Assembly (NCBI GenBank): GCA_009926615.1
Contig: RFOM01000027.1
Location: 1 to 46,111, forward strand
Length of the DNA stretch: 46,111 nt
Direction: 5' to 3'
DNA from: Pseudomonadota bacterium
GTDB taxonomy: Bacteria > Bdellovibrionota_B > Oligoflexia > Silvanigrellales > Silvanigrellaceae
In this document: positions 35,427 through 45,917 of the stretch, piece by piece
How positions within the stretch are numbered: the stretch's first letter is position 1
Layout of the letters: every line of letters begins with the position of its first letter
Notes under the pieces: generated by a model
Told to the model about the DNA's origin: nothing
Database searches by the model: none
Seen by the model: the letters and a program-made list of their open reading frames with translations, nothing else
Made by a program: the position numbers and the translations under genes

Positions 35427-38400
35427 ATGAAGGCGAAAATCAGCTCACTGCAAAGGAGCACTGTGCTGACGGACTTTCGCCGCATAAAATTCGGACACAT
35501 CAATTTCAGGGCATCATTTTTAAAACTGCTGCCTCTGTTGCTCCTTTTGCTTACAATCGGAACGTTCATTTCTTTTATGCTGAGTCTGCAACGTTCCTAC
35601 GACGTTGATGCGCAAATTAAACAAATGGCGGCAGGCAACGAAATACGTCTGCTTGAAGAATGGCAGGCCTCACCTTACCACTGTAAAACACCGACCGCAC
35701 CGCTCAACACCTGCATGCCGCTGCAGGCAAACAAGACAACCGCAAATTTTCCGAGAACGAACCATATCTTCGAAAATCTTCTCGAACAAAGCCGGAAAAA
35801 CAAAGAAACACCGACTCCCAATTCTGCAAAACTGGTTTATCGCTTCAACATCAGCGAAATCGACTGGATCAAGGCGAACCGCAGCAAGCTGAGATACTTT
35901 TCACTGGTCGTCCCGCGGTCCTCACAAAGTGAACTGTGGGTATACGCAGACCCGAACAAAAAAACCTTGCACGCAGGCCGCGGAATAAATGCGGTCACGC
36001 ATTTTCCGATCGATGAAATTCTCGCATCGGGGCAAATAACTCTCGACTACAACGGATTCGAATATTCCGACAAATTTTTTGGCCCGCTCAGCCTGCCGAT
36101 TGCACTGATGCGGCCCAACGCAACATCGGCATACGTCGGCCTGCTGCAAAAAATTGTTGACTCAAGCATGCCGCTGACTCTTCTGGCGCTCGCCATGCCG
36201 GTGCTGGCAGCCGCGCTCGCCGTTATTCTCGACGGCAGCAAAATAATGTTTCACATAAGCATTTTTGCGTTTATTAAGGCTGTTCAGGCCCTTGTTTCAT
36301 TTGCAATAAACACCGTTGACGGCCGCGGAATTCAGCTGGCCGGCAAAGCCTTGTCGCAGACTCATTTGCGTTTCATTGCTGTCGCCGTGATTGCGGCGGG
36401 ACTCTTCTGGCAAATCAGGGTCATCACCGAACTGATCTCGCCGGCTTCGTCCAAGTTCGCCGAATCCCGAAAAAGAACATTTGCAGCCGGACTGTGCTCG
36501 GGCATTTTGCTGCTGCTTGCACTGCCGATGTACAGCGACAGAATGCTGTTCGTTTTCAAAATGGAAAGAACCTCCGACATCGTTGCCGGCGTGTTTGCAC
36601 TCTCCCTTGCGGTATGGTCATGGAAAACTTACCGCGCAACTCAAAAATCCGAGGCAAACCCCGCTCAACCGGACTTTCATTCTGCACAGGCCCTTTTCAA
36701 CCCGACGCATTTCTTCCTGCTGCGCACAGGACTCGTGACTTCAGCCGTCGTATTGATGATGTTTGCGTCCGCAAAAGACCTGCGCAACAGCTCAGCCGGC
36801 GGAATGATTTATGATCCCCTTGACTGGCGTCAGTCGCTTTGTGTGCCGGTTGTTCTCCTTTCTGCAATGCTCGGCATCGGCAGTGTGACCCAGAAGATGA
36901 GTGAGTACGCCCGTCTGCTCAAACGCAGAGTCGAGCAGCTGATGCTGGGCAGCCGGACGCTTGCAAGTTCGCAGCACCACGCATCCGCAGTTGTTGCTGC
37001 GTTGCAGATTTTGATGCGCGAATTCGAATTCCTGAAGGGAACCGAAACTGAAATTATTCTGCCTTCACCGGTGCCGCGCAAGATGCACCACTATAAAATT
37101 GTGCTCTCCGGCGAAACCGACGGTAAGGAACTGCCTGAACCTGTTATTCAGGACGGAGTTCCGCCTCTGCCCGATGAACAGCAAACGCTGGCTGTCTCCG
37201 GTAATGTTTTGACTCTCAGTCTTTTTCAGGAATTTCGCTGGCTCGGAATGATTTCGGTGGCAGCTGCCGAACCGATTTTTCTGACACAGGAAGAACGTCA
37301 TTTCATTCAAATTACCCGCCAGACTCTTTGCCTGACGCTCGACAATCTGACTGCCGTTGAAGAACTCCGGCGTGCCGACAGACTGAAAGACGACTTCCTT
37401 GCCAACACGTCACACGAACTCAGAACTCCGCTGCACGGAATTGTCGGACTCTCGGACAGTCTCCTCGCCGGTGCCGAAGGCTCCATAAGCGCGCGAATGC
37501 GGGAGAACCTGAATTTAATATCCGTCTCGGGCCGGCGGCTGACACATCTAGTCAATGACCTGCTCGATTTTTCGCAAATCAAGCAGCGTGAACTCAAGCT
37601 CAGGCTGTCCGCAGTTGAGCTGCGTCCGATGGTACAGGTGCTCATCGCACTCAACCTGCCCCTGCTCGGCAACAAGCCGGTCGAAATTCACAACAACATC
37701 GAACCGCATCTGCCTCGGGTCGAGGCCGACGAATCGCGCCTGCAGCAGATTCTCCAGAACCTTTTGGGTAACGCAATTAAATTCACCCACACCGGCCACA
37801 TTATTGTTTCTGCCGCGGTCGAAGGGAAGTTTATGCGGATTTCGGTCAGAGACACCGGAATCGGTATTGAACAGTCCAAACGCCAGCGCATCTTCAATCC
37901 GTTTGAGCAGGCCGACGGACAAATCAACAGATCATACGGCGGCACGGGACTCGGACTGACCATTTCCAAACAACTTATCGAGCTTCACGGCGGAATGATC
38001 AATGTCGTGTCAGAGGTTAACAGCGGGTCGGAATTTTCCTTCACCCTGCCGCTGATTCTTGCTGATACCGTTTCATCTTCGATGACGGAAGAAAGAACTG
38101 CAGCACAGAATGCGGGCATCAGGCCGAGAATGCTCGAAACCGGACCTTTGTGGTGGGAGGGTCGTGTTTCCGAAGGAAGCACAACGCCGGTGTCAACGAC
38201 AAACAACGGCAGGCGCGGCGGCTATAAAATCCTCGTCGTCGACGATGAACCCGTCAACCGCAAGGTTCTCGAAAATCAGCTGCGGAGTGAAGATTACGAG
38301 GTCATCATTGTTGAGGACGGCGCCGCCGCACTTCAGCAGATGCGGCATTCGAAACCGGATCTGGTTCTGCTCGACCTGATGATGCCGCGCATGTCGGGTG

Positions 38401-39461
38401 TCGAGGTTCTGGCCGAGATCCGCAAAACAAGGCCGGTGACCGAACTTCCCGTGATCATCCTGACGGCAAAAAATCAGGCCAACGACCTCGTGAGTTGCTT
38501 CAATCTCGGGGCGAATGATTTTCTGCTCAAACCCTTTTCACAGTCTGAACTTCTCGCACGCATGCGCAATCATCTGCAAATCAGCAAAACTCACGGTGCT
38601 TACTCAAGATTCATTCCTCAGGATCTGCTGCAGCTTCTGGGCCGTGACAACATCACCGAAGTCAAACTCGGCGATCAGATTCTGAAAGAAATGTCCGTCA
38701 TGTTTCTCGACATCAGACAGTTCTCCAAGATTTCGGAAACAATGACTCCCAAAGAGAACTTCGATTTCCTCAACAGTTATTTTGCAACCGTGAATCCGGT
38801 TATTCAAAAAAATTGCGGATTCATCGACAAATACATCGGCGACTCGGTCATGGCTTTGTTTCCCAACCGGCCCGACGACGCGCTGCTTGCTGCCGTCGAA
38901 TTGCAAAAAGAACTCGAAAACTTCAACAACCACATCAAAAAATCCTTCAGGGCACCTATCAACATCGGCTTGGGAGTTCATCACGGGCCACTGATGCTCG
39001 GCACTCTCGGCAATGAACAAAGAATGGAAGGAACAGTGATTTCGGACAGTGTGAACCTCGCTTCCCGCCTCGAAGGCCTGACCAAAGTCTTCTCCGTCGG
39101 TCTGATCACGACTCAGGATTCGATGATTCTAACCCAAAATCCAAAGCAGTTTGCGTTCCGCTCACTCGGCAAGGTTCGTCCACAGGGTTTTAGCCGAGCG
39201 TTGAGCATTGTTGAGGTCTTCAATGCAGACGCGCCGCACCTGCGTGAGCTCAAACTGCGGGCGCTCGACGTCCACGAAAGCGCACTCAGGTCATTTCACG
39301 CAGGCCATTGGGACAAAGCCATTGAGGGATGGAAGAGGAATCTGGACGAAAATCCCGCCGACCGCGTTGCGGCACTTTATCTTGACCGTGCAGTGCGCCT
39401 TAAACAAAATCCTCCCCCTCCGCAGGAATGGGACGGGGTCTTTGATATGCGCTCGCGCTGA
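35427..39461 (+). CDS. hybrid sensor kinase with receiver and class III nucleotide cyclase
   Basis: A 1344-residue fusion. Order: membrane segment (31-53), extracytoplasmic region (54-240), membrane segments to about 490 (7TM-DISM-like), a GAF-like region, histidine kinase with His 663 (LANTSHELRTPLHG) and GHKL ATPase (NLLGNAIKFT; DTGIGIE; GGTGLGLTISK), receiver with Asp 983 (LLDLMMPRMSG) and Lys 1035, then a class III cyclase. The cyclase has metal Asp 1095 (MFLDIRQFS) and Asp 1139 (DKYIGDS), transition-state Asn 1210 and Arg 1214 (DSVNLASR), and substrate residues Lys 1135 and Thr 1203, a Lys/Thr pair found in some bacterial adenylyl cyclases such as CyaC. So cAMP is the probable product. 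ATG 35427 lacks a ribosome site; GTG 35463 has AAGGAG four bases upstream and may be the true start. Confidence 0.92.
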   Translation: MKAKISSLQRSTVLTDFRRIKFGHINFRASFLKLLPLLLLLLTIGTFISFMLSLQRSYDVDAQIKQMAAGNEIRLLEEWQASPYHCKTPTAPLNTCMPLQANKTTANFPRTNHIFENLLEQSRKNKETPTPNSAKLVYRFNISEIDWIKANRSKLRYFSLVVPRSSQSELWVYADPNKKTLHAGRGINAVTHFPIDEILASGQITLDYNGFEYSDKFFGPLSLPIALMRPNATSAYVGLLQKIVDSSMPLTLLALAMPVLAAALAVILDGSKIMFHISIFAFIKAVQALVSFAINTVDGRGIQLAGKALSQTHLRFIAVAVIAAGLFWQIRVITELISPASSKFAESRKRTFAAGLCSGILLLLALPMYSDRMLFVFKMERTSDIVAGVFALSLAVWSWKTYRATQKSEANPAQPDFHSAQALFNPTHFFLLRTGLVTSAVVLMMFASAKDLRNSSAGGMIYDPLDWRQSLCVPVVLLSAMLGIGSVTQKMSEYARLLKRRVEQLMLGSRTLASSQHHASAVVAALQILMREFEFLKGTETEIILPSPVPRKMHHYKIVLSGETDGKELPEPVIQDGVPPLPDEQQTLAVSGNVLTLSLFQEFRWLGMISVAAAEPIFLTQEERHFIQITRQTLCLTLDNLTAVEELRRADRLKDDFLANTSHELRTPLHGIVGLSDSLLAGAEGSISARMRENLNLISVSGRRLTHLVNDLLDFSQIKQRELKLRLSAVELRPMVQVLIALNLPLLGNKPVEIHNNIEPHLPRVEADESRLQQILQNLLGNAIKFTHTGHIIVSAAVEGKFMRISVRDTGIGIEQSKRQRIFNPFEQADGQINRSYGGTGLGLTISKQLIELHGGMINVVSEVNSGSEFSFTLPLILADTVSSSMTEERTAAQNAGIRPRMLETGPLWWEGRVSEGSTTPVSTTNNGRRGGYKILVVDDEPVNRKVLENQLRSEDYEVIIVEDGAAALQQMRHSKPDLVLLDLMMPRMSGVEVLAEIRKTRPVTELPVIILTAKNQANDLVSCFNLGANDFLLKPFSQSELLARMRNHLQISKTHGAYSRFIPQDLLQLLGRDNITEVKLGDQILKEMSVMFLDIRQFSKISETMTPKENFDFLNSYFATVNPVIQKNCGFIDKYIGDSVMALFPNRPDDALLAAVELQKELENFNNHIKKSFRAPINIGLGVHHGPLMLGTLGNEQRMEGTVISDSVNLASRLEGLTKVFSVGLITTQDSMILTQNPKQFAFRSLGKVRPQGFSRALSIVEVFNADAPHLRELKLRALDVHESALRSFHAGHWDKAIEGWKRNLDENPADRVAALYLDRAVRLKQNPPPPQEWDGVFDMRSR

Positions 39462-39508
39462 TTTACAATGACGGACGGATTTCGAATTCAGCGCAGGGGA
39501 AATGCAGC

Positions 39509-40609
39509 ATGAGACGAATTTGCACAATCAGTTTGCCTGTCATTTGCGGTTTCTTTGTCCTGCAGCAGCCCGCCCGCGCTGAAGAAACACTTTTACCGCC
39601 TCTCACCGAAGATTGTGCACTGCAAAAAGGCAACGCACTTGCGCGGATCAGGTGCGAAGACCAAACCGCAGACCGTTTTCTCGACAGGACTCACAAAGCC
39701 TTTCAGATCCTGACCAAGATGATTCCGCAGGGCGCACGCCCCGCTTTGAAAGCTCATCAAATACGCTGGGAACTCTATGCCGATTCATGGCTTTCACCGC
39801 TGCCCGACAAACCTCAGTCCATGCGGTGTTCTTCGCCGCGGGCAATGCTCTTCCAGCGCCTTGAAACGCTTGAAAAAGCTGTGGTGACTCTGAAGGAATC
39901 CAAACCCAAGTCGCTTGATCTGTGCTATGACAACGGGGCCTGCGTGGAACCGGGAGCTGTCAACGGCGAAATGATTTGCGAAACACTCTTTTTGGGTATG
40001 GAAGGCGTGCCGCCAAATGCAGAACCCATCGTGGTCAACCTGCTCGGCCAATGGACAGCCAACGGTCGCCCCTTTGAAACGAGGATTAACAAATCAATGG
40101 GCGGCAAGGAGCCTTGCGAAACCGTATCGGAGACTGCCCTTGTTGAATACGTCCGCGGCGGCTACGTGACCGTGCGAAACCGGCAGGGAGACACATGCAA
40201 TCCGCAGGGCGGCAGCGAACAGCTGACAACCTTTGATCTGCGGACCGGCCGCGCATTGTCGATCAGGGATTTTACGTCGAATCCGAAGGCGCTCCTCAAC
40301 CTCCTGCGCAAACAAAAAGAAGCCGAAATTCTGCAGGCACTGCTCAAACAGCAAATCGGCGCAGATCGTTCGAATGTACATATCGAGCCTTCGGAGTGCG
40401 CACAGCTTCAACTGACCTCACTCAACGAAGTGTCCGTTCACGTCACGGCCGACGGACTGCGCGTCAACCGCCTGTTCAAAAAACCACCCCGCGAACTGAC
40501 CTCGTGCCAGTTCAAAGTTGAAGAGGGACTGTCACCCTCGACAATGGGACAGTTGCTGCGCATGCAAAAGAATTCGCCCGCCGCAGGATTGCTGCGTTAT
40601 ATCAAATAA
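39509..40609 (+). CDS. secreted Cys-rich protein, possibly LprI-like at its N-terminus
   Basis: A 366-residue exported protein. GGGGA lies eight bases before the ATG, and the signal is cleaved after QQPARA (residue 24). Residues about 30-95 (CALQKGNALARIRCEDQTAD, then LKAHQIRWELYADSWL) loosely resemble the LprI/DUF1311 pattern of paired Cys with a Leu-x3-Gln-x2-Trp motif. The rest has about ten Cys and a TTFDLRTGRALSIRDFTSN segment like those in DUF3298-type secreted proteins. Both resemblances are weak. It follows the hybrid kinase by 47 bases on the same strand and may be read from the same transcript. Confidence 0.7.
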   Translation: MRRICTISLPVICGFFVLQQPARAEETLLPPLTEDCALQKGNALARIRCEDQTADRFLDRTHKAFQILTKMIPQGARPALKAHQIRWELYADSWLSPLPDKPQSMRCSSPRAMLFQRLETLEKAVVTLKESKPKSLDLCYDNGACVEPGAVNGEMICETLFLGMEGVPPNAEPIVVNLLGQWTANGRPFETRINKSMGGKEPCETVSETALVEYVRGGYVTVRNRQGDTCNPQGGSEQLTTFDLRTGRALSIRDFTSNPKALLNLLRKQKEAEILQALLKQQIGADRSNVHIEPSECAQLQLTSLNEVSVHVTADGLRVNRLFKKPPRELTSCQFKVEEGLSPSTMGQLLRMQKNSPAAGLLRYIK

Positions 40610-40644
40610 AAACTTAAAACGGGCGGAATTCGTACCACTGCCGA

Positions 40645-40673
40645 CAACAGAGCCGGAGTCGGCGTGTTGCTTT
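40645..40673 (+). terminator. possible weak terminator between convergent genes
   Basis: CAACA (40645-40649) and TGTTG (40665-40669) enclose GCCG (40652-40655) and CGGC (40660-40663) with a GAGT loop, followed by CTTTAATT. It lies 36 bases after the preceding stop, before the convergent asnS. The T run is short, so efficiency is doubtful. Confidence 0.3.
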
Positions 40674-40708
40674 AATTCAAACAAGCAAAGAAAAGATCCG
40701 GAGCGATC

Positions 40709-42115
40709 TCAGAATTTACAAGTCCCCGGCACACGCGGGAAAGGTATCACATCGCGCACATTCCCCATGCCGGTGATCCACACAAGCAAACGCTCGAGCC
40801 CCAGACCAAATCCGCTGTGCGGAACTCCGCCGAAGCGTCTGAGGTCGATGTACCAGTCGAGATGTTCGGGCGATAAACCTTTGGCTTTGATCTTTTCGAC
40901 AAGAACATCTTCGCGATCTTCGCGCTGGCTGCCGCCAATCACTTCACCAATTCCGGGCATCAGCAGGTCCATTGCACGCACGGTTTTTCCGTCATCGTTC
41001 TGGTACATGTAAAATGCTTTCAGGCTTGACGGATAGTTGAAGACGATGGTCGGTGCCTTGAAGTGTTCTTCACACAAAAATCGCTCGTGTTCGCTCTTGA
41101 GATCTTCGCCCCACTCGACCGGATATTCAAACGTGCGGCCGCAGGCCTTCAGAATATCAACCGCCTCGGTGTAGGTTACCCGCACAAACGGACGCTCGAG
41201 TGCCATTTTGAGATATTCACGGGTATCAACTCCGTTGCGGGCAATAATATTATCAAGGTCGTCGGCGCAATGATCGAGAACATCTTTGACAACGTAACGA
41301 ATCATGTCCTGAGCCAGCTGCATGTTGTCTTCAATTTCGTAGAAGGCCATTTCGGGTTCAATCATCCAGAACTCGGACAAATGCCGGCTGGTATTGGAGT
41401 TCTCGGCACGGAATGTCGGACCGAAGGTGTAGACCTTCCCCATCCCCAGTGCGAGCGCCTCGGCCTCGAGCTGTCCGGTCACGCAGAGCATTGCCGGTGA
41501 ACCGAAAAAATCCTGCGAATAATCGATTGTGCCGGCCGGTGTGCGCGGCAGTTTGTCCATCGGCAGCGTGGTGACCTGAAATGTTTCGCCGGCACCCTCG
41601 GCGTCGGACGTGGTCAGCAAAGGCGAGTGAATGTAGTAAAAACCCTGATCGGAGAAAAAGCGGTGGATGGCCTGACTGACCCGTGCACGAATGCGGAAAA
41701 CACCGGCAAATGTCGCGGTGCGGCCGCGCAGATAAGCGATATCGCGCAGGTATTCGTAGGTCATGTCTTTTTTCTGGAGGGGATAAGTTTCCGGATTGGC
41801 GAAGCCGTACACGTGAATCGAGCTGGCCTGAATTTCAAACTTCTGTCCCTGACCCGGACTTGCAACCAACTGACCCTCGATACGGACCGAGGCGCCGGTG
41901 GTCAGCTTCGCAATATCTGATTCATAGTTAGGCAAAGCCGCATCAGCGATGACCTGAATCGACTTGCCGCCTGAGCCGTCGTTCACTTCCAGAAAGGAAA
42001 ACTTCTTTGAGCCCCGTCGGGTTCTGATCCATCCGGCAATCGTCACCTTGCCCAGCGCAACCCGCTCGGCGTGAATATCGGCAATCGTGGAAAGAGGTTG
42101 TCTGCTGGTCGGCAT
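40709..42115 (-). CDS. asnS: asparaginyl-tRNA synthetase
   Basis: A 468-residue class IIb synthetase that charges tRNA-Asn. The frame is open 43 codons further upstream, but ATG 42115 (MPTSRQPLSTIADI) has AGGA nine bases before it and gives the family length. An N-terminal OB-fold anticodon domain (VTIAGWIRTRRGSKKFSFLEVNDG) precedes the catalytic core with motif 2 (FGPTFRAENSNTSRHLSEFWMIEPEM) and motif 3 (PHSGFGLGLERLLVWITG), and ENSNTSRHLSEF is characteristic of AsnRS rather than AspRS. Presence of AsnRS means tRNA-dependent amidation is not the only Asn route. It is divergent from uvrB, with 83 bases between starts. Confidence 0.97.
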   Translation of the reverse strand: MPTSRQPLSTIADIHAERVALGKVTIAGWIRTRRGSKKFSFLEVNDGSGGKSIQVIADAALPNYESDIAKLTTGASVRIEGQLVASPGQGQKFEIQASSIHVYGFANPETYPLQKKDMTYEYLRDIAYLRGRTATFAGVFRIRARVSQAIHRFFSDQGFYYIHSPLLTTSDAEGAGETFQVTTLPMDKLPRTPAGTIDYSQDFFGSPAMLCVTGQLEAEALALGMGKVYTFGPTFRAENSNTSRHLSEFWMIEPEMAFYEIEDNMQLAQDMIRYVVKDVLDHCADDLDNIIARNGVDTREYLKMALERPFVRVTYTEAVDILKACGRTFEYPVEWGEDLKSEHERFLCEEHFKAPTIVFNYPSSLKAFYMYQNDDGKTVRAMDLLMPGIGEVIGGSQREDREDVLVEKIKAKGLSPEHLDWYIDLRRFGGVPHSGFGLGLERLLVWITGMGNVRDVIPFPRVPGTCKF

Positions 42116-42198
42116 TCGTGAAAATCCTTTGTCCGAGATAGGTCTTATGCTACGCCTGAAAGCGTTAATGTGGCACACACACAGGCAGAGTTCAACCG

Positions 42199-44283
42199 AT
42201 GCAATCTGACTCATCCGTACGTCCGGACCGCTTTGAAAAAACATGGGAACTCGAACCCATGGGAGACCAGCCGCAGGCCATCGAAAGCCTTGTGGAGGGC
42301 GTTGAGGCCGGTGTCAGCGAACAAATCCTGCTCGGAGTCACCGGTTCCGGAAAAACCTTCACCATTGCCAACGTGATTTACGAAACCCAGCGCCCTGCGC
42401 TGATTCTGGCGCCGAACAAAACCCTTGCCGCCCAGCTGTTTCAGGAATTCAAAACTCTGTTTCCGAATAACGCGGTCGAATATTTCATCAGTTACTACGA
42501 CTACTATCAGCCTGAAGCTTATGTTCCGAGCACCGATACCTTCATCGACAAAGTCGCAACCATCAACGAAGACATCGACAAAATGCGGCACGCTGCAACC
42601 CGCAGTCTGCTCGAACGTGAAGATGTGATTATCGTTTCGAGTGTCAGCTGCATTTACGGACTGGGCGACCCTGAAGCGTATCTTAAGGCGATGGTGATGG
42701 TCGAAGAAGGTGCCCGCATCGGCCGCGATGAACTTTTGGCCCAACTCATCTCAATTCAATACACCCGCAACGACATCAGCCTCGAACGCGGCAAGTTCCG
42801 TGTGCGCGGCGACGTGGTTGAAATCATCCCGAGCCACGAGCGCGAAAAGGCTTTGCGCATTTCATTTTTCGGCAAAAAAATCGAAAAACTGCAGATTGTC
42901 GATGCTCTCCGCGGATCAGTCATCGAACGCGTCAAACGCTGTGCCGTGTATCCGGCAACCCACCATGTGACCGACAAAGAAGAACTTGAGGGAATCATCG
43001 AACGTATTTCGCTCGACCTCATTGATCGCTGCGAATGGTTCAAGATGAACGGCTATCTTGTCGAAGCACAGCGTCTTGAGCAGCGCGTGCTGCATGATCT
43101 CGAGATGATGCGCGAGGTTGGTTACTGTCAGGGTGTGGAAAACTACAGCCGGTATCTTGATAACCGCCGGCCCGGAGAGCCTCCTTCCACACTCCTCGAT
43201 TATTTTCCGCAGGACTATTTGCTTATCGTCGATGAAAGCCATGTCACAATGCCTCAAATCGGCGGCATGTACCGCGGCGACCGCGCCCGCAAGGAAGTGC
43301 TCGTCGAGCACGGTTTCCGGCTGCCGGCGGCGCTCGACAACCGGCCGCTGAATTTTGACGAATTTATGTCGCGCATGGGCCAAACCGTTTATGTGTCTGC
43401 GACCCCGGGCAAATTTGAACTCGAGCGCTGCAATTTTGAAAGTGTACAACAAATAATCCGTCCGACCGGATTGCTCGATCCGATTGTCGAAGTCAGGCCT
43501 GCGCAGCATCAGGTTGATGACCTTCTCGCCGAAATCCAAAAGACGATCAAAAACAACGGTCGTGTGCTGATCACCACGCTCACCAAAAAAATGGCTGAAG
43601 ACCTGACGAATTATTACAAGGACATTGGTCTGCGCATCCGCTACCTGCATTCGGACATTGACTCGATCGAGCGGGTTGAAATCCTGCGCGACCTGCGTAT
43701 CGGACTTTTCGATGTGCTGGTGGGAATTAACCTTCTGCGCGAGGGTCTTGATTTACCCGAAGTCCAGCTGGTCGGAATTCTCGATGCCGACAAAGAAGGA
43801 TTTTTGCGCTCGCGCACGAGTCTTATCCAAACTGTCGGCCGCGCGGCACGAAACGCGCAGGGACGGGTTATCCTGTACGCCGACAAGACCACCGAGAGCA
43901 TTGCCGCTGCCCTCGCAGAAACCGATCGCAGACGGGAAATCCAGCGAAAGTACAATGAAGAAAACGGAATTGTGCCGCAGTCTATTATCAAAAAAATCCC
44001 CGAGCAGCTGCGCAAAATTTATAATCTTGAAACGACCCCCGATGAAAACGATCTTGAATTGAAAATCGAGCGTGCTCTGACAGGAATTGAAGATCGCACA
44101 GTTCTGACCAACCCGAAAAAACTCGACAAAGAAGTAAAACGGCTGACCAAGCAAATGCAAAAGGCCTCGCAGCAGCTTGAATTTGAAGAAGCTGCAGCAC
44201 TGCGTGACCAAATCAACCTGCTGAAAGACGTCGCCCTGCAGTTGAGTGCCGCCGCCGGAGAACTACAGACAAATGACATCTGA
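42199..44283 (+). CDS. uvrB: UvrABC excision nuclease subunit B
   Basis: A 694-residue nucleotide excision repair helicase that verifies DNA damage after UvrA and recruits UvrC. Features: [12 protein letters not shown] (Walker A), the damage-gripping beta-hairpin [27 protein letters not shown] (Walker B), [19 protein letters not shown] (helicase motif VI), and a C-terminal UVR domain ([16 protein letters not shown]) that binds UvrC. All domains are full length. The ribosome site (GGCAGAG) is poor. The 3' end overlaps the truA start by 11 bases. It is divergent from asnS. Confidence 0.97.
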   Translation: MQSDSSVRPDRFEKTWELEPMGDQPQAIESLVEGVEAGVSEQILLGVTGSGKTFTIANVIYETQRPALILAPNKTLAAQLFQEFKTLFPNNAVEYFISYYDYYQPEAYVPSTDTFIDKVATINEDIDKMRHAATRSLLEREDVIIVSSVSCIYGLGDPEAYLKAMVMVEEGARIGRDELLAQLISIQYTRNDISLERGKFRVRGDVVEIIPSHEREKALRISFFGKKIEKLQIVDALRGSVIERVKRCAVYPATHHVTDKEELEGIIERISLDLIDRCEWFKMNGYLVEAQRLEQRVLHDLEMMREVGYCQGVENYSRYLDNRRPGEPPSTLLDYFPQDYLLIVDESHVTMPQIGGMYRGDRARKEVLVEHGFRLPAALDNRPLNFDEFMSRMGQTVYVSATPGKFELERCNFESVQQIIRPTGLLDPIVEVRPAQHQVDDLLAEIQKTIKNNGRVLITTLTKKMAEDLTNYYKDIGLRIRYLHSDIDSIERVEILRDLRIGLFDVLVGINLLREGLDLPEVQLVGILDADKEGFLRSRTSLIQTVGRAARNAQGRVILYADKTTESIAAALAETDRRREIQRKYNEENGIVPQSIIKKIPEQLRKIYNLETTPDENDLELKIERALTGIEDRTVLTNPKKLDKEVKRLTKQMQKASQQLEFEEAAALRDQINLLKDVALQLSAAAGELQTNDI

Positions 44284-45169
44284 CAACCCGAATTCACAAA
44301 CCGAAAACGCGGCCGCGTTCATTGAACGGATAGAGTCACCGCGCGGAGTGCGTTTCCGCGCTCTTGAGGGAGTCAGGAATCTGTGTCTCGAAATCTCATA
44401 CCGCGGTGAAGGATTTATGGGCTACCAAAGCCAGCCGCACGGCAACACCGTGCAGGACACACTCAACAAGGCATGGCTGACACTCACTCAGGAAAACACG
44501 ACTCTTTACGGATGCTCAAGACTTGATGCCGGTGTGCACGCCCAGCAGTATTTTTTAAATTTGTTCACGCGGAGCACCCGCGACTGCGAAGACGTCACCC
44601 GCTCGCTCAACGGAATTCTGCGCTCGGCAATGAACACTGCAATTTCCGTTTACCGGTGCTTTGAAGTCAGTCCCGATTTCAACGCGCGCTTCGACACTCT
44701 CGGAAAACATTACCGCTACCGGCTGTGGTACGGGCGCGGTCATCATGCCGCTCTGACACCCGCTGCATGGGCTGTCCGCAGTCGCGATTTCAACCTTGAC
44801 CTGCTCAATCAGGCTTTGCAGGATTGCGTCGGAGAGCACGACTTCTCGGCCTTCCGCGCATCCGACTGCACCGCAAAATCGACGGTCCGAAAAATCCTGA
44901 AAATCGAAATTGAAAGGAACGGACAATATCCGGAATCTCTTTGCGTCGACTTTTACGGGGAAGGTTTTTTAAAGAACATGATTCGCAACATTGTCGGCAC
45001 AACTGTTGATATCGCCGTCGGTAAACTTCAACAGAATGCCGTCACTTCGGCGTTCGAACATCTCGAACGCACGCGGGTCGGGCAGTGCGCTCCCGCACAT
45101 GCGCTCACCCTTGAGCGGGTTTTTTATGCGCAGACGGAGTGGGAAAAAACAACCGGAAAAGGAACCTGA
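44273..45169 (+). CDS. truA: tRNA pseudouridine(38-40) synthase TruA
   Basis: A 298-residue enzyme that isomerises uridines 38-40 in the tRNA anticodon arm. The catalytic Asp 85 is in [13 protein letters not shown]; the usual sequence is RTDAGVHA, so Leu replaces the Thr before Asp. Other family elements are [36 protein letters not shown] and [22 protein letters not shown] 44273 lies within the uvrB 3' end (11-base overlap); a longer start at 44246 would extend deeper into uvrB. About 33 N-terminal residues precede the family core. Its stop is seven bases from the stop of the convergent cytochrome gene. Confidence 0.93.
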   Translation: MTSDNPNSQTENAAAFIERIESPRGVRFRALEGVRNLCLEISYRGEGFMGYQSQPHGNTVQDTLNKAWLTLTQENTTLYGCSRLDAGVHAQQYFLNLFTRSTRDCEDVTRSLNGILRSAMNTAISVYRCFEVSPDFNARFDTLGKHYRYRLWYGRGHHAALTPAAWAVRSRDFNLDLLNQALQDCVGEHDFSAFRASDCTAKSTVRKILKIEIERNGQYPESLCVDFYGEGFLKNMIRNIVGTTVDIAVGKLQQNAVTSAFEHLERTRVGQCAPAHALTLERVFYAQTEWEKTTGKGT

Positions 45170-45176
45170 AGACCTT

Positions 45177-45755
45177 TCAGCGCATCAGGTTTCCTGTCAG
45201 TTTTTCTGCGTCGCACTTGGCCAAAACGGCTCCCTGAGTTCCGGACACTTTGACTTCTGCAGTACCCTTGACGTTTTTCAATTGCAGGTCTGAAGCACCG
45301 GATTCGAACTTGAAACCAAAGGCTTTGAGGTCCATCAGCGCGCACTCCGCAGCAACTGCGACACTCAAAGTTCCGGCGTCTTTCAAAGACAATTCAATTC
45401 GACCTGCCGGAGCAATTTCGGGTTTCCCCGGATGAGTCTGCAGAAAAATTTCTTCAAGATTCACGTAACCGTCTTTGTCGCTGTCCGTGAATTCGATGCC
45501 CGGAAAGCCTTTACCCTCGTCCAGCGCGATGGTCAGGAAGTCTTCACCGTAGGGTGTGCGTTTTCCGCCTCCGCCGGCCCTGACGTGACACAGACCGCAG
45601 GACGTTTCGTCGGTCAGCATGTGTGTCGTCACAGAGTTTGCATCGTAGTGCTCTGAAAACTGATCGAGAAATTTTCTAAATCCGTAGGCCTGTCCGGAGA
45701 CCAGAACGGCACCCAAAACAGCGCAGGCAGTGAACGGCAGCAACATGTTTTTCAT
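45177..45755 (-). CDS. secreted monoheme cytochrome with EF-hand calcium site
   Basis: A 192-residue periplasmic protein. ATG 45755 follows a GGGGGG ribosome site by three bases; an open extension of 19 codons upstream lacks support. The signal peptide is cleaved after GQAYG (residue 25). A c-type heme site CGLCH (Cys 53, Cys 56, His 57) is followed by RTPYGEDF, typical of deltaproteobacterial heme proteins. Residues 91-102 (DSDKDGYVNLEE) fit the EF-hand loop at all positions (Asp 1, 3, 5, Gly 6, Val 8, Glu 12). The C-terminal half is beta-rich without recognised motif. Calcium could tune folding or redox behaviour; that is inference. Confidence 0.82.
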   Translation of the reverse strand: MKNMLLPFTACAVLGAVLVSGQAYGFRKFLDQFSEHYDANSVTTHMLTDETSCGLCHVRAGGGGKRTPYGEDFLTIALDEGKGFPGIEFTDSDKDGYVNLEEIFLQTHPGKPEIAPAGRIELSLKDAGTLSVAVAAECALMDLKAFGFKFESGASDLQLKNVKGTAEVKVSGTQGAVLAKCDAEKLTGNLMR

Positions 45756-45917
45756 AATCCCCCCTTTGAACGGAATTTCCGTTCTGACAAAAAGGCGCGT
45801 AGCAGGGTTCAAACGGGTCGAAAAGGGTTTTTAAAATACGGTTTATACAGGAGATTAATAAACCCTCAGGTTTTTGCCATTTTGGGCCGATAAGCGTCGG
45901 ATGCCAGGGGAATAAAA

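Noticed and set aside
42116..42244. 43-codon upstream extension of asnS
   Set aside because: It overlaps the uvrB start and lacks a ribosome site; ATG 42115 gives the usual AsnRS length.
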